A stretch of 64,000 nt of DNA from Mycolicibacterium iranicum (lineage in GTDB: Bacteria; Actinomycetota; Actinomycetes; Mycobacteriales; Mycobacteriaceae): positions 176,676-240,675 of the forward strand of contig NZ_LQPC01000029.1 of assembly GCF_002101705.1 (NCBI RefSeq), written 5' to 3'. Shown here piece by piece: positions 17,467 through 25,017 of this stretch. Position numbers and translations under genes: made by a program. The notes below the pieces were generated by a model, which saw only the letters and a list, made by a program, of their open reading frames with translations, ran no database searches and was not told the DNA's origin. The stretch's first letter is position 1, and the number at the start of each line of letters is the position of its first letter.

Positions 17467-17487
17467 ATACTGTACACCTATCGGTAG
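17467..17487. promoter_or_regulatory. partial copy of the TetR-type palindrome (site 3)
   Basis: The left half ATACTGTAC matches the consensus arm ATACTGTAA at 8 of 9 positions. The right half matches 5 of 9, with the correct 3-base spacing. The site lies 30 bases upstream of the crotonase start that opens a six-gene leftward operon. It is weaker than sites 1 and 2, so it is a candidate only. Confidence 0.4.
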
Positions 17488-17512
17488 TGGCTTCCGCAAA
17501 CGCTCGATCGCG

Positions 17513-17664
17513 CTATCCGCCGACCAGTCCCACCGCCTTGTACACGGCGCGAATCTCGTTCTGCGCCAACTCAGGAAGCCTCGCCTGCGGCGCCGTGAAC
17601 GCGGGTGGTCCCCGATCGGCAGACCCAGCACCGAGGCCGCGAATTCACACCCGCCGCCCCACAT
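17513..17664 (-). pseudogene. decayed 3' fragment resembling a DapA-family (dihydrodipicolinate synthase) gene
   Basis: Between the SDR and the crotonase operon two minus-strand frames together resemble a DapA/KDPG-aldolase-superfamily C terminus. One frame gives EFAASVLGLPIGD. After a frame change near 17605-17612 the other frame gives GPPAFTAPQARLPE and then LAQNEIRAVYKAVGLVGG with a stop at 17513. The pattern of a leucine-rich helix, a proline patch and a last helix ending in GL is typical of that family. There is no start and no barrel. I read it as a remnant left by deletion of a larger aldolase gene; this is inferred from about 45 residues. Confidence 0.4.
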
Positions 17665-17674
17665 TCTCCTCGCC

Positions 17675-18472
17675 CTAGGTGAAGTCGCTGCCGCCGTCGA
17701 CGTTGACGTTCGCGCCGGTAATGTAGGAGTTGCGGCGCGAGGCCAGGAACGCGACGACGGGCCCGATCTCGGTGGGCAGACCCGCGCGCGGAAGATGCGC
17801 CGGATGACCGAAGTGCTCGTCGATGGCGGCCATCAACGCGTAGGGGTCACCGCCGTCGACGCCCACCGAATTCGCCCATCCGACAAGCGCTTCCGAGGCG
17901 ATACTGCCCGGCGAAACCACGTTCACCAGGATTTCGTCGCGCGCCAGGAACAGCGAAAGATTCTTCGAGACGCTGGTCACCATCGCCTTGGCCGCCGTGT
18001 AGGCGGGCAGGATTTCGCTCTGGCGCTGCGTCGAGTGGGCCGAGAAGTTGACGATGCGAGCCCAGTCCGCGGCGCGAAGCAACGGCAGGGCCGCGCGGAC
18101 GCAGCGCACCATTCCCATCGCCCCTTCGTCGACGGCCTGGCGCCAGTCGGCGTCGTCGAGTTCGTCGAACGTGCCGCGAACGCTGGGACCGACGGCGTTG
18201 ACGAGGATGTTGAGCTTGCCGCCCCAATGGTCGCTCACAGCCGAAAAGGCTTCGCGGACTTGCGCGTCGTCGGTGGTGTCGGCGAGGACGCCGAACGCGT
18301 CGGGGCTGCCTCGCTCCCGCAGTTGGGCGGCCGCCCCGTCGAGCGACGCCTGGTTGCGGCCCACCACTGCCACTCGCGCGCCGTCCTCGGCGAAGCAGTG
18401 CGCGGTCGCCAGGCCCATTCCCCGGCCGCCGCCGACGACGACGGCGGTGGCGTCCCGCAGACCCAGATCCAT
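17675..18472 (-). CDS. short-chain dehydrogenase/reductase (SDR)
   Basis: NAD(P)-dependent SDR of 265 residues, probably oxidising a hydroxyacyl or alcohol intermediate. The cofactor loop is VVVGGGRGMGLATAH, the NAG-like strand reads ILVNAVGPSVRG, and the catalytic pair is NFSAHS then YTAAK. The C terminus INVDGGSDFT is standard (here ANVNVDGGSDFT). I chose the ATG at 18472, 10 bases after the upstream crotonase stop, so the two form an operon starting at 19244. The cofactor segment VVGRNQAS has an Arg after the second strand, which suggests NADP(H) preference. Confidence 0.86.
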   Translation of the reverse strand: MDLGLRDATAVVVGGGRGMGLATAHCFAEDGARVAVVGRNQASLDGAAAQLRERGSPDAFGVLADTTDDAQVREAFSAVSDHWGGKLNILVNAVGPSVRGTFDELDDADWRQAVDEGAMGMVRCVRAALPLLRAADWARIVNFSAHSTQRQSEILPAYTAAKAMVTSVSKNLSLFLARDEILVNVVSPGSIASEALVGWANSVGVDGGDPYALMAAIDEHFGHPAHLPRAGLPTEIGPVVAFLASRRNSYITGANVNVDGGSDFT

Positions 18473-18482
18473 TGGCGGGTGG

Positions 18483-19244
18483 TTACGTTCCCGTCCAGTT
18501 CGGCTTGCGCTTCTCGGCGAATGCCGTGGCACCCTCCATCGCGTCCTTGGAACCGAATACCGGGAAGGCGATCTCGCCCTGCTTCTTCCACATCTCGGCC
18601 TCGCTCCATTCGGAGGACTTGACGATGATCTCCTTGGTCGCCGCCACGGCAAGCGGTCCGTTGGCCGTGATGCGCTCGGCCAAGGCCAGCGCACCGTCGA
18701 GCGCCCCTCCCGGCTCGGTCAGCACGTTGACAAAGCCCCACTGCGACGCCTCTTCGGCGGTGAAGCTGTCACCGGTGAGGGCGAGCTCGAGGGCCTTCTG
18801 GTACGGGATCCGCTTCTGCAGCCGCAGAAGCCCTCCGCCCGCGGCCACCAGACCACGTTTCACTTCGGGGATTCCGAACTTGGCATTCTTGGCGGCCACG
18901 ATGAGATCGGTAGCCAGCACGATCTCGGTGCCGCCCGCCAATGCGTAGCCCTCGACCGCGGCGATGAGGGGCTTGCGCGGCGGACGCTCGGTGAAGCCGA
19001 TACCACGGCCTTCGATCGCGGGTACCTCACCGGCCATAAAGGCCTTGAGGTCCATGCCCGCGCAGAAGTTGCCCCCCGCGCCGGTGATGATCGCAACGGA
19101 CAGCTCCGGCGAATCGTCGAGCTCGTCCATCGCGTCAGCCAGCCCCTGGGCTACCGCCAGGTTGAAAGCATTGCGTGCCTCCGGCCGGTTGATGGTGATG
19201 ATCAGGACCCGACCCTGGCGTTCCTGGAGAACCTCGTCTGACAC
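18483..19244 (-). CDS. enoyl-CoA hydratase (crotonase family)
   Basis: Crotonase of 253 residues. It has GNFCAGMDLKAFM and GYALAGGTEIVLATDLIVA for the oxyanion hole, and FGIPEVKRGLVAAGGGLLRL with one catalytic-type Glu (GIPE); the second usual Glu is replaced by glycine-rich sequence. The C terminus is GATAFAEKRKPNWTGT. That resembles the carnitine/EchA-type group often annotated as CaiD-like. I chose the GTG at 19244 because GAAGGGCGACAG precedes it; an ATG 11 codons upstream is possible. The gene is divergent from the TetR gene, with operator-like site 4 between them, so it is a likely direct target. Confidence 0.86.
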   Translation of the reverse strand: MSDEVLQERQGRVLIITINRPEARNAFNLAVAQGLADAMDELDDSPELSVAIITGAGGNFCAGMDLKAFMAGEVPAIEGRGIGFTERPPRKPLIAAVEGYALAGGTEIVLATDLIVAAKNAKFGIPEVKRGLVAAGGGLLRLQKRIPYQKALELALTGDSFTAEEASQWGFVNVLTEPGGALDGALALAERITANGPLAVAATKEIIVKSSEWSEAEMWKKQGEIAFPVFGSKDAMEGATAFAEKRKPNWTGT

Positions 19245-19295
19245 CTGTCGCCCTTCACCTTTCGTGTGGGTTACCACCGGGAGTGCTGGAAAAGC

Positions 19296-19316
19296 TTACT
19301 ATAGGCCTTACAGTAA
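19296..19316. promoter_or_regulatory. copy of the TetR-type palindrome next to the TetR gene (site 4)
   Basis: The right arm TTACAGTAA matches the consensus at 8 of 9 positions and the left arm at 6 of 9, spaced by GCC. It lies 52 bases from the crotonase start and about 150 bases upstream of the TetR gene. A TetR protein often represses its own and its divergent neighbour's promoter, so this placement is the main argument for linking the palindrome family to TetR 19465-20217. Confidence 0.55.
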
Positions 19317-19464
19317 AAGAGGAGAAGATCGGCGTCAGGATCCGATCCCGCCGGCGGCGGTAGAGTCGCCTGCGCGACAGGCTGGCGACACGAACGCAAA
19401 GGCGCAGTTCAGACTAATAGCTGTCGATAGGTTCGCGATCACGAATTGATGGAGGTAGCCCCGA

Positions 19465-20217
19465 GTGGCCAAACAAGCGACCGCGGAGAAGCGGCAGCGC
19501 CGCGAACGCGGGTCCATCAATCCCGACGACATCATCAAGGGCGCCTTCGAACTGGCCGAACAGGTCGGCATCGACAACCTCAGCATGCCGTTGCTCGGCA
19601 AGCACCTCGGCGTCGGGGTCACCAGCATCTACTGGTACTTCCGCAAAAAGGACGACCTGCTCAACGCGATGACCGATCGCGCACTGCGCCAGTACGCATT
19701 CGCCACCCCCTACGTCGAGGCCAAGGACTGGCGGGAGACGCTCGCCGTCCACGCCAGGTCCATGCGAAAGACCTTCATGGGCAATCCAATCCTGTGCGAC
19801 CTCATCCTCATCCGCTCCGCGCTGAGTCCGCGGGCGGCGAAGGTGGGGGTACAGGAGGTCGAAAAGGCCATCGGCAGCCTGGTCGAGGCGGGTCTGTCCC
19901 CTGAAGACGCATTCGACACGTACTCGGCAATGTCGGTTCATGTCCGCGGCTCGGTGGTGCTGCAGCGGTTACGCGACAAGAACCTGGCCGGTGAAGACGG
20001 CCACGGCGACATCGACGACACGATGAACATCGACCCGGAGACCGCGCCGCTGCTAGCCGCCGTCACGGAAAAGGGGCACCACCTCAGTGCCTCCGATGAT
20101 CGCAATTTCGAGTTCGGCCTGGAATGCATCCTTGAGCACGCCGCGCGGCTCATCGAGCAGAACCAGAAACCGGCACGCAAGGCCACGGCCACCAAAGCCA
20201 CCGCCCGCAAGCGCTGA
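19465..20217 (+). CDS. TetR-family transcriptional regulator
   Basis: TetR-type repressor of 250 residues. The N-terminal helix-turn-helix reads DDIIKGAFELAEQVGIDNLS, then MPLLGKHLGVGVTSIYWYFRKKDDLL, the standard signature. The rest is a helical ligand-binding domain, and the last 20 residues are Lys/Ala/Thr-rich (KPARKATATKATARKR), a basic tail that may add non-specific DNA contact. The GTG start at 19465 has GGAGGT upstream. It faces the crotonase operon across site 4. The ligand is probably an acyl-CoA or an acid intermediate, as for other catabolic TetR proteins; this is inferred. Confidence 0.88.
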   Translation: MAKQATAEKRQRRERGSINPDDIIKGAFELAEQVGIDNLSMPLLGKHLGVGVTSIYWYFRKKDDLLNAMTDRALRQYAFATPYVEAKDWRETLAVHARSMRKTFMGNPILCDLILIRSALSPRAAKVGVQEVEKAIGSLVEAGLSPEDAFDTYSAMSVHVRGSVVLQRLRDKNLAGEDGHGDIDDTMNIDPETAPLLAAVTEKGHHLSASDDRNFEFGLECILEHAARLIEQNQKPARKATATKATARKR

Positions 20218-20223
20218 ATTCGT

Positions 20224-20288
20224 CCCGCCGAAACTGCATTCCGCGTTGAGTTTTCGCGGATTTGACCGCGTGGAATGCAGTTTCGGCG
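20224..20288. repeat. palindromic dispersed repeat, likely bidirectional terminator (copy 2)
   Basis: A perfect 17-base inverted repeat, CGCCGAAACTGCATTCC at 20226-20242 and its complement at 20272-20288, surrounds a 29-base loop. It fills the gap between the convergent TetR and thiolase genes. The core is the same as in copy 1 (5952-6018), but the loop differs. Conserved arms with variable loops suggest a mobile or amplified palindrome family kept as a terminator. Confidence 0.78.
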
Positions 20289-20298
20289 AAAGGTGAGG

Positions 20299-21474
20299 CT
20301 AGACCTCGATGACGACGCCGCCGCCCTGGCCGCCGCCGGCGCACATCGCGGCGACACCGATGCCACCGCCGCGGCGCTGCAGCTCGTAGACCAGGGTGGT
20401 GACCATTCGCGCGCCCGAGGCGGCGATGGGGTGCCCGAGACTGCACCCGCTGCCCGAGAAGTTCACGAGTTCCTCGTCGATGCCGTACTCCCGCACGGCA
20501 GCGATCGGCACGGACGCGAACGCCTCGTTGATCTCCCACAGCGTGACGTCGGACGGTTTGAGCCCGGCGCGTTCGAGGACCTTGCCGATGACCTTGACGC
20601 CACCGAGACCGGTGTCACGCGGGTCGACGCCGACAGCGCCCCAGGCCCGCACCTTGGCCATCACGTTCAGCCCGTTGGCTGCGGCGTAATCGGCGTCGAC
20701 GAGTGCGACACCGGCGGCGGCATCGTTGGTACCGCTGCTGTTGCCTGCGGTGATCGAGAAGCCCTCGATCTCGGGATGCAGAACCTTCAGACCGGCCAGC
20801 TTCTCGACCGTGGTGTCGCGGCGGGGGTGCTCGTCGACGCTGAAGTCGATGACCGAACCGTCGAACTGCTCGACCTTGAGCGGCACGATCTCGTCGAGGA
20901 ATTTGCCCGCATCGATCGCGGCGATGGCGCGCTGATGCGACCGCGCGGCCCAGGCGTCCATGTCCTCACGGGTCAATCCATAAGACTGTGCGGTGTTCCA
21001 GCCCACCGTGATGGACATGTCCTTCGCGGGCGCGTCCGGCGTCTCGACGTGGGTCGGCGGCATCCAGCGCTCTTCGAACTTGAGCTCGGGGCCGGGGATG
21101 CGCCAGTTCACCAGCGGTGTCATGGACAGCGACTGCACGCCACCGGCGATCAGCACGCGCTCCATACCCGAGCCGATCTGGGCCGACGCATTGCCGATCG
21201 CGGTGAGGCTGCCTGCGCAGTGCCGGTTGACCGACTGTCCCGGCACGTGCGTGAGGCCGGTGGCATCTGCCGCATACCGGGCGAGGTCGCCGCCGCCGTA
21301 GTGCGATTCGGCGAAGATGATGTCGTCGATGTCGGCGGGGTCGACGCCCGAACGCCGAACGATCTCCGGCAGCACCGTGGTGATCAGGGTTTCGGGCGGG
21401 GTGTTGACCAGCGTGCCCTTGAACGAGCGGCCGATGGCCGTCCTGGCAGCACCGACGATGACGGGTGTGGGCAT
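20299..21474 (-). CDS. acetyl-CoA acyltransferase (thiolase, FadA-type)
   Basis: Degradative thiolase of 391 residues that cleaves a 3-ketoacyl-CoA with CoA. The nucleophile is Cys86 in VNRHCAGSL. NEAFASV, GHPIAASGARM with the catalytic His, and the second active-site Cys in AAMCAGGGQGGG are all intact. The N terminus VIVGAARTAIGRSFKG is standard. It is convergent with the TetR gene across palindromic repeat copy 2. A small inverted repeat, GTTAC-N4-GTAAC, lies 32 bases upstream of the ATG. It supplies the thiolytic step that the atypical protein at 9550 probably cannot perform. Confidence 0.9.
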   Translation of the reverse strand: MPTPVIVGAARTAIGRSFKGTLVNTPPETLITTVLPEIVRRSGVDPADIDDIIFAESHYGGGDLARYAADATGLTHVPGQSVNRHCAGSLTAIGNASAQIGSGMERVLIAGGVQSLSMTPLVNWRIPGPELKFEERWMPPTHVETPDAPAKDMSITVGWNTAQSYGLTREDMDAWAARSHQRAIAAIDAGKFLDEIVPLKVEQFDGSVIDFSVDEHPRRDTTVEKLAGLKVLHPEIEGFSITAGNSSGTNDAAAGVALVDADYAAANGLNVMAKVRAWGAVGVDPRDTGLGGVKVIGKVLERAGLKPSDVTLWEINEAFASVPIAAVREYGIDEELVNFSGSGCSLGHPIAASGARMVTTLVYELQRRGGGIGVAAMCAGGGQGGGVVIEV

Positions 21475-21505
21475 GCTTTCGACCTCGGTTTCATGACAGA
21501 AGGAC

Positions 21506-21519
21506 GTTACAAAAGTAAC
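21506..21519. promoter_or_regulatory. GTTAC-N4-GTAAC inverted repeat upstream of thiolase
   Basis: Perfect 5-base arms GTTAC and GTAAC around AAAA, 32 bases before the thiolase ATG and 34 bases after the upstream crotonase stop. It could be an operator of a different regulator from the five-site family. Short arms make chance occurrence possible. Confidence 0.35.
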
Positions 21520-21552
21520 AGATAATGTAGCGCGGCCAGAAGGTGAGCCCGG

Positions 21553-22482
21553 TCACTGTGGGTTCGGGTCCGGCTCGGGGACGTGGAAATGCTCGTCACG
21601 CAGGCGGAACGCTTCTTTGGTCCCGTGTTGCGCCCGCGTCTTGACGAAGTTGAACTCGCCCTCGGCGAATTGCAGATTCGTGCCGTACGCGTGGAAGAGA
21701 TAACTGGCGACCTCCTCGCCCTGGTAGGCCTGGCTCTGTTCGACCAGACGGAAGGCCTCCTTGGCGATGACCACGCCGTCGGCAGGCATCTTCGCCGCCT
21801 TCTCGGCCCAGTATCGGGCCCGTGCGGTGACCGATTCGGCAGCGCAGGTCTCGGTGAAGACGCCGAGATGTTCGACCTCCGCCGCGCGGATGATGTCGCC
21901 GGTGAGCAGCATGCGCCGCGCCAACACCGGGCCCAGGCGGTGGAAGAACATATGCAGGCTGCCCAGGGCAGGGCCGAGAAACCGCGTGGCGGGCATTCCG
22001 ATTCTCGTGTCGCGGGCGATGACGGAGATGTCAGTCATCAAGGCGATCTCGAAGCCGCCGCCCAGCGCGTAGCCGCTGATCTCGCCGACGGTGACCTTCG
22101 GGAAGCCCAGCAGATTGTGATAGAACCCGAACGACTTTCGGTCGACAGTCAAGCGTCTACGTTGGGACGGCCGGCTCTTGCGACCCGGCTTCTGCTCATC
22201 GCTACCTGTCTGCTCTTCGCGCAAGCGCTCATCGCTACCACCTGTGCCGTACCAGCCGTAGGCGTTGTTCATATCGGCCCCGGTGCTGAAAACCCCATCC
22301 GCGCCGCGCAGCAGAACGACGGTGATGTCGTCATCCTCGGCAACCTCGTCGAGGTATCGCCCCAGCAGGTTGCGCATCGCGGCGTCATAGGAATTGCGCT
22401 GTTTCGGGTTGTTCAGCGTGATGGTCGCGATGCGCTTGTCGCGATCGACGTCGAACAGCACACGATCGTCTTCGGCGGTCAT
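21553..22482 (-). CDS. enoyl-CoA hydratase/isomerase family protein with an unusual charged insert
   Basis: Crotonase of 309 residues, about 40 longer than usual. Core motifs are GVFSTGADMNNAYGWYG, GYALGGGFEIALMTDISVI and IGMPATRFLGPALGSLHM; the usual GxPE glutamate is not visible, so activity may be isomerase-like or lost. Between the two oxyanion strands an insert of about 30 residues is rich in Glu, Arg and Lys and contains the near-repeat GSDER...GSDEQ. The DNA there carries a matching near-duplication of ctcatcgctacc at about 22194-22245. It lies downstream of the GntR gene and upstream of the thiolase on the same strand, so the three may be one unit. Confidence 0.78.
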   Translation of the reverse strand: MTAEDDRVLFDVDRDKRIATITLNNPKQRNSYDAAMRNLLGRYLDEVAEDDDITVVLLRGADGVFSTGADMNNAYGWYGTGGSDERLREEQTGSDEQKPGRKSRPSQRRRLTVDRKSFGFYHNLLGFPKVTVGEISGYALGGGFEIALMTDISVIARDTRIGMPATRFLGPALGSLHMFFHRLGPVLARRMLLTGDIIRAAEVEHLGVFTETCAAESVTARARYWAEKAAKMPADGVVIAKEAFRLVEQSQAYQGEEVASYLFHAYGTNLQFAEGEFNFVKTRAQHGTKEAFRLRDEHFHVPEPDPNPQ

Positions 22483-22492
22483 GTCCGGCCTC

Positions 22493-23272
22493 TCAGCTTG
22501 TGATCAGTTTGGCGTCGATGGTCTTGTCCGAACCGGCGGCGAGGGTGCTGCGGCGCGCGGCGGTGAGGTGGTCCTGCGCGAGACGCATTGCACGAGAGGA
22601 ATTCCCCTCGGTGATGGCATCGAGCAGTTTCTGGTGGGCACGAAGCGCGGCCCGCATCGTTTTGGGCTCCATCGGGTCACCGGCGTGGTGGTCGTCGCTC
22701 CACACCGATGACTCGTGTGCCGACCAGATGACTTCCAGCGATCCGATCAGCAGGATCATCGGCTCGTTGCCGCACCGGGAGACGATCGCCTCATGGAACC
22801 TGCGAGCATTCGGCACATAGCTTGCTGGAGTGTCGAATTCGGCGGTCTGCGCGTCGACGGCAGCCTGCAGATGGGGCACCACCTCGACCATCCGGTCCGG
22901 GCGGGCGGCGCACATGCCCGCGCAAATCGGCTCCAGATGCAGCAGCGCCTCGCTGACATCTGCGGGCGTGGCAGATCGCGTCTGCAGCACCATGCTGATC
23001 ATCTGCGCCGTACGCTCCGCCGACGGGAGGTGGACGACGGCACCGCCCACATTGCCGCGCCGCACGGAGATCAGCCCGTCGGATTCGAGGATGTGGATCG
23101 CCTCGCGCACAGCGGGCGGGCTCACCCCGAACTCGGCGAAAAGCGCTTCCTGCGAGGGCAGCACGTCCCCCTCTTTGAGTCGTCCGGTCAGGATGTCGTC
23201 GCGCAGACGAGATGCCACGAGTTCTGCGACCCGGGGCTGACGAATTCGTGGTCCTCGCGGCTGAGACGACAC
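22493..23272 (-). CDS. GntR-family regulator (FadR/FCD subfamily)
   Basis: Transcription factor of 259 residues. The N-terminal winged helix reads VAELVASRLRDDILTGRL, then EALFAEFGVSPPAVREAIHI and GLISVRRGNVGGAVV. The all-helical FCD-type ligand domain follows, with HLEPICAGMCAA and NARRFHEAIVSRCGN supplying likely metal-binding acidic and His residues. The GTG start has AAGGAAAGG upstream. It is divergent from the crotonase operon at 23381, with an IR at 23336-23351 between them. It probably controls that operon and its own gene in response to an acid ligand. Confidence 0.87.
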   Translation of the reverse strand: MSSQPRGPRIRQPRVAELVASRLRDDILTGRLKEGDVLPSQEALFAEFGVSPPAVREAIHILESDGLISVRRGNVGGAVVHLPSAERTAQMISMVLQTRSATPADVSEALLHLEPICAGMCAARPDRMVEVVPHLQAAVDAQTAEFDTPASYVPNARRFHEAIVSRCGNEPMILLIGSLEVIWSAHESSVWSDDHHAGDPMEPKTMRAALRAHQKLLDAITEGNSSRAMRLAQDHLTAARRSTLAAGSDKTIDAKLITS

Positions 23273-23335
23273 TGTTCCGCTGGCGGCCTTTCCTTGCTAA
23301 GTTGTACAGGATAGTAATCGTAGTACCAACTGTAT

Positions 23336-23351
23336 GGCTATCTGTATAGCC
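23336..23351. promoter_or_regulatory. GGCTAT-CTGT-ATAGCC inverted repeat, candidate GntR operator
   Basis: Perfect 6-base arms with a 4-base spacer, 29 bases before the GTG of the six-gene crotonase/ligase operon and about 65 bases from the divergent GntR start. The nearby sequence GTTGTAC...GTACCAAC is a second, imperfect repeat. Divergent placement beside a GntR gene fits autoregulation; direct evidence is lacking. Confidence 0.4.
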
Positions 23352-23380
23352 CCGAGACGGCCCGAGAGGACGGTGGCTCG

Positions 23381-24187
23381 GTGCGCGACGACGCGGACTC
23401 GGGCGCGGTGCGCCCGGTCAGAGACGGTCCCATCCTGCGGATCATCCTGGACCGGCCGAGCAGACGTAACTCGTTGAGCCACACGATGGTCGACGAGCTC
23501 GTTGCGATCCTCACCGACGCCGCCTCAGACGACACGCTCCGCGCTGTCCACATCGACGGCGCGGGTGAGGATTTCTGCGCGGGCGCCGACTGGGTGGCGA
23601 CCAACAGCAACGACGGCAAGCCCCGACCGGGCAACCTCACCCGACGCATCCCGCACACGGCCAATCGAGTGGTCGAACTCATTGCGACGATCCAACTTCC
23701 GGTGGTCTGCAGCGTCCGGGGCTGGGCGGTCGGCCTCGGCTGCAATCTCGCACTCGCCGCCGATTTCACGGTCGCCACCCATGATGCGAACCTCTGGGAA
23801 CCGTTCATCGACCGCGGCTTCAGCCCCGACTCCGGTGCCACCTGGCTGCTCCCCCGCCTCGCCGGCGTGACGCGAGCCAAACGCATGCTGCTTCTCGGCG
23901 AGAAGGTCACCGGTATCGATGCGGCCGACTGGGGGCTTATCTACGACGCCTTCCCAGAAGACGACCTCGCCTCTGTGGCAGAGGATCTTCTCTCGCGACT
24001 GGCCTCTGGCCCCACCGTCGCCATCGGTCTGGCCAAGCAAGCCATCAACTTCGGGCATGGAGCATCGCTGCCGGAATCAATGGCCCACGAGCTGAGTGGC
24101 CTCGAATTATCCAGCCGAACAGCAGACTTCAGGGAGGGCCTGGCCGCGTTCCGAGCCAGGCGAGCACCCGACTTTCAGGGCAGATAG
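23381..24187 (+). CDS. enoyl-CoA hydratase/isomerase (crotonase family)
   Basis: Crotonase of 268 residues, first gene of a six-gene operon. It has GEDFCAGADWVATNS and GWAVGLGCNLALAADFTVA for the oxyanion hole, and LWEPFIDRGFSPDSGATWLLPRLAGVTRAKRM in the active-site region, where Asp rather than Glu stands at SPDSGA. This looks like the PaaG/EchA20-like isomerase group more than a classical hydratase. The GTG start gives a protein beginning shortly before ILRIILDRPSRRNSLS. It is 14 bases ahead of the next crotonase gene. Confidence 0.85.
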   Translation: MRDDADSGAVRPVRDGPILRIILDRPSRRNSLSHTMVDELVAILTDAASDDTLRAVHIDGAGEDFCAGADWVATNSNDGKPRPGNLTRRIPHTANRVVELIATIQLPVVCSVRGWAVGLGCNLALAADFTVATHDANLWEPFIDRGFSPDSGATWLLPRLAGVTRAKRMLLLGEKVTGIDAADWGLIYDAFPEDDLASVAEDLLSRLASGPTVAIGLAKQAINFGHGASLPESMAHELSGLELSSRTADFREGLAAFRARRAPDFQGR

Positions 24188-24201
24188 ACGAAAGAAGGAA
24201 C

Positions 24202-25014
24202 GTGAGTTCTCCTCAGTACGACACCATCACCTACGACGTCGACGGACATACGGCCACCATCACGTTGAATCGCCCCGAGGCGCTCAATGCGCTCTCACCC
24301 CAGATGGTCACCGAGTTGCGGACGGCCTATGACGAAGCCGAGGGTGACGACAACATCTGGCTGATGATCGTGACCGGCAACGGACGCGCGTTCTGCACCG
24401 GAGCCGACGTCACCGAGATCCCCGAGGACGGCAAGGTCATCTACGAGCGTCCCTACCTGTCCACCTACGACCAGTGGGAGGCACCCCAGGAGGGCACTCC
24501 CCCGTTCCGCCGGATGGCCAAGCCGGTGCTGGCGGCCATCAACGGCATCTGTTGCGGCGCAGGGCTGGACTGGGTCACCACCGGTGACATCGTGATCGCG
24601 TCGGACAAGGCGACGTTCTTCGACCCGCACGTGAGCATCGGCCTGGTGGCAGCACGCGAGATGGTACGGCTGGCACGCGCGCTGCCTCGCTCGGTCGCCC
24701 TGCGCATGGCACTGATGGGCAAGCATGAGCGGATGAGCGCAGAGCGCGCCTACGAGCTCGGAATGATCACCGAGGTGGTCGAACACGACAGGTTGCTCGA
24801 ACGCGCGCACGAAATCGCCGACATCGTGAACTCCAATGCACCGCTTGCTGTCCGGGGAACCCGCCTGGCCATCCACAAGACACTCGACCTGCCCTTGCTC
24901 GAGGGCGAGATCCTCGCCGAGACGTTTCGTGAGCGCGTCGTCCGCACCGAGGACGCCAAAGAGGGTCCGCTGGCGTTCGTCGAGAAGCGCGCGCCCAACT
25001 GGCAGTGCCGTTAG
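24202..25014 (+). CDS. enoyl-CoA hydratase/isomerase (crotonase family)
   Basis: Crotonase of 270 residues. The motifs are GRAFCTGADVTEIPEDG, GICCGAGLDWVTTGDIVIA and FFDPHVSIGLVAAREMVRLA. The C terminus is GPLAFVEKRAPNWQCR. The sequence HVSxGLVxAxE and LRMALMGxxER are shared with the next gene, so the two are paralogues and may form a mixed trimer or act one after another. The GTG start has GAAAGAAGGAAC upstream. A 3-base gap separates it from the next gene. Confidence 0.87.
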   Translation: MSSPQYDTITYDVDGHTATITLNRPEALNALSPQMVTELRTAYDEAEGDDNIWLMIVTGNGRAFCTGADVTEIPEDGKVIYERPYLSTYDQWEAPQEGTPPFRRMAKPVLAAINGICCGAGLDWVTTGDIVIASDKATFFDPHVSIGLVAAREMVRLARALPRSVALRMALMGKHERMSAERAYELGMITEVVEHDRLLERAHEIADIVNSNAPLAVRGTRLAIHKTLDLPLLEGEILAETFRERVVRTEDAKEGPLAFVEKRAPNWQCR

Positions 25015-25017
25015 GGA

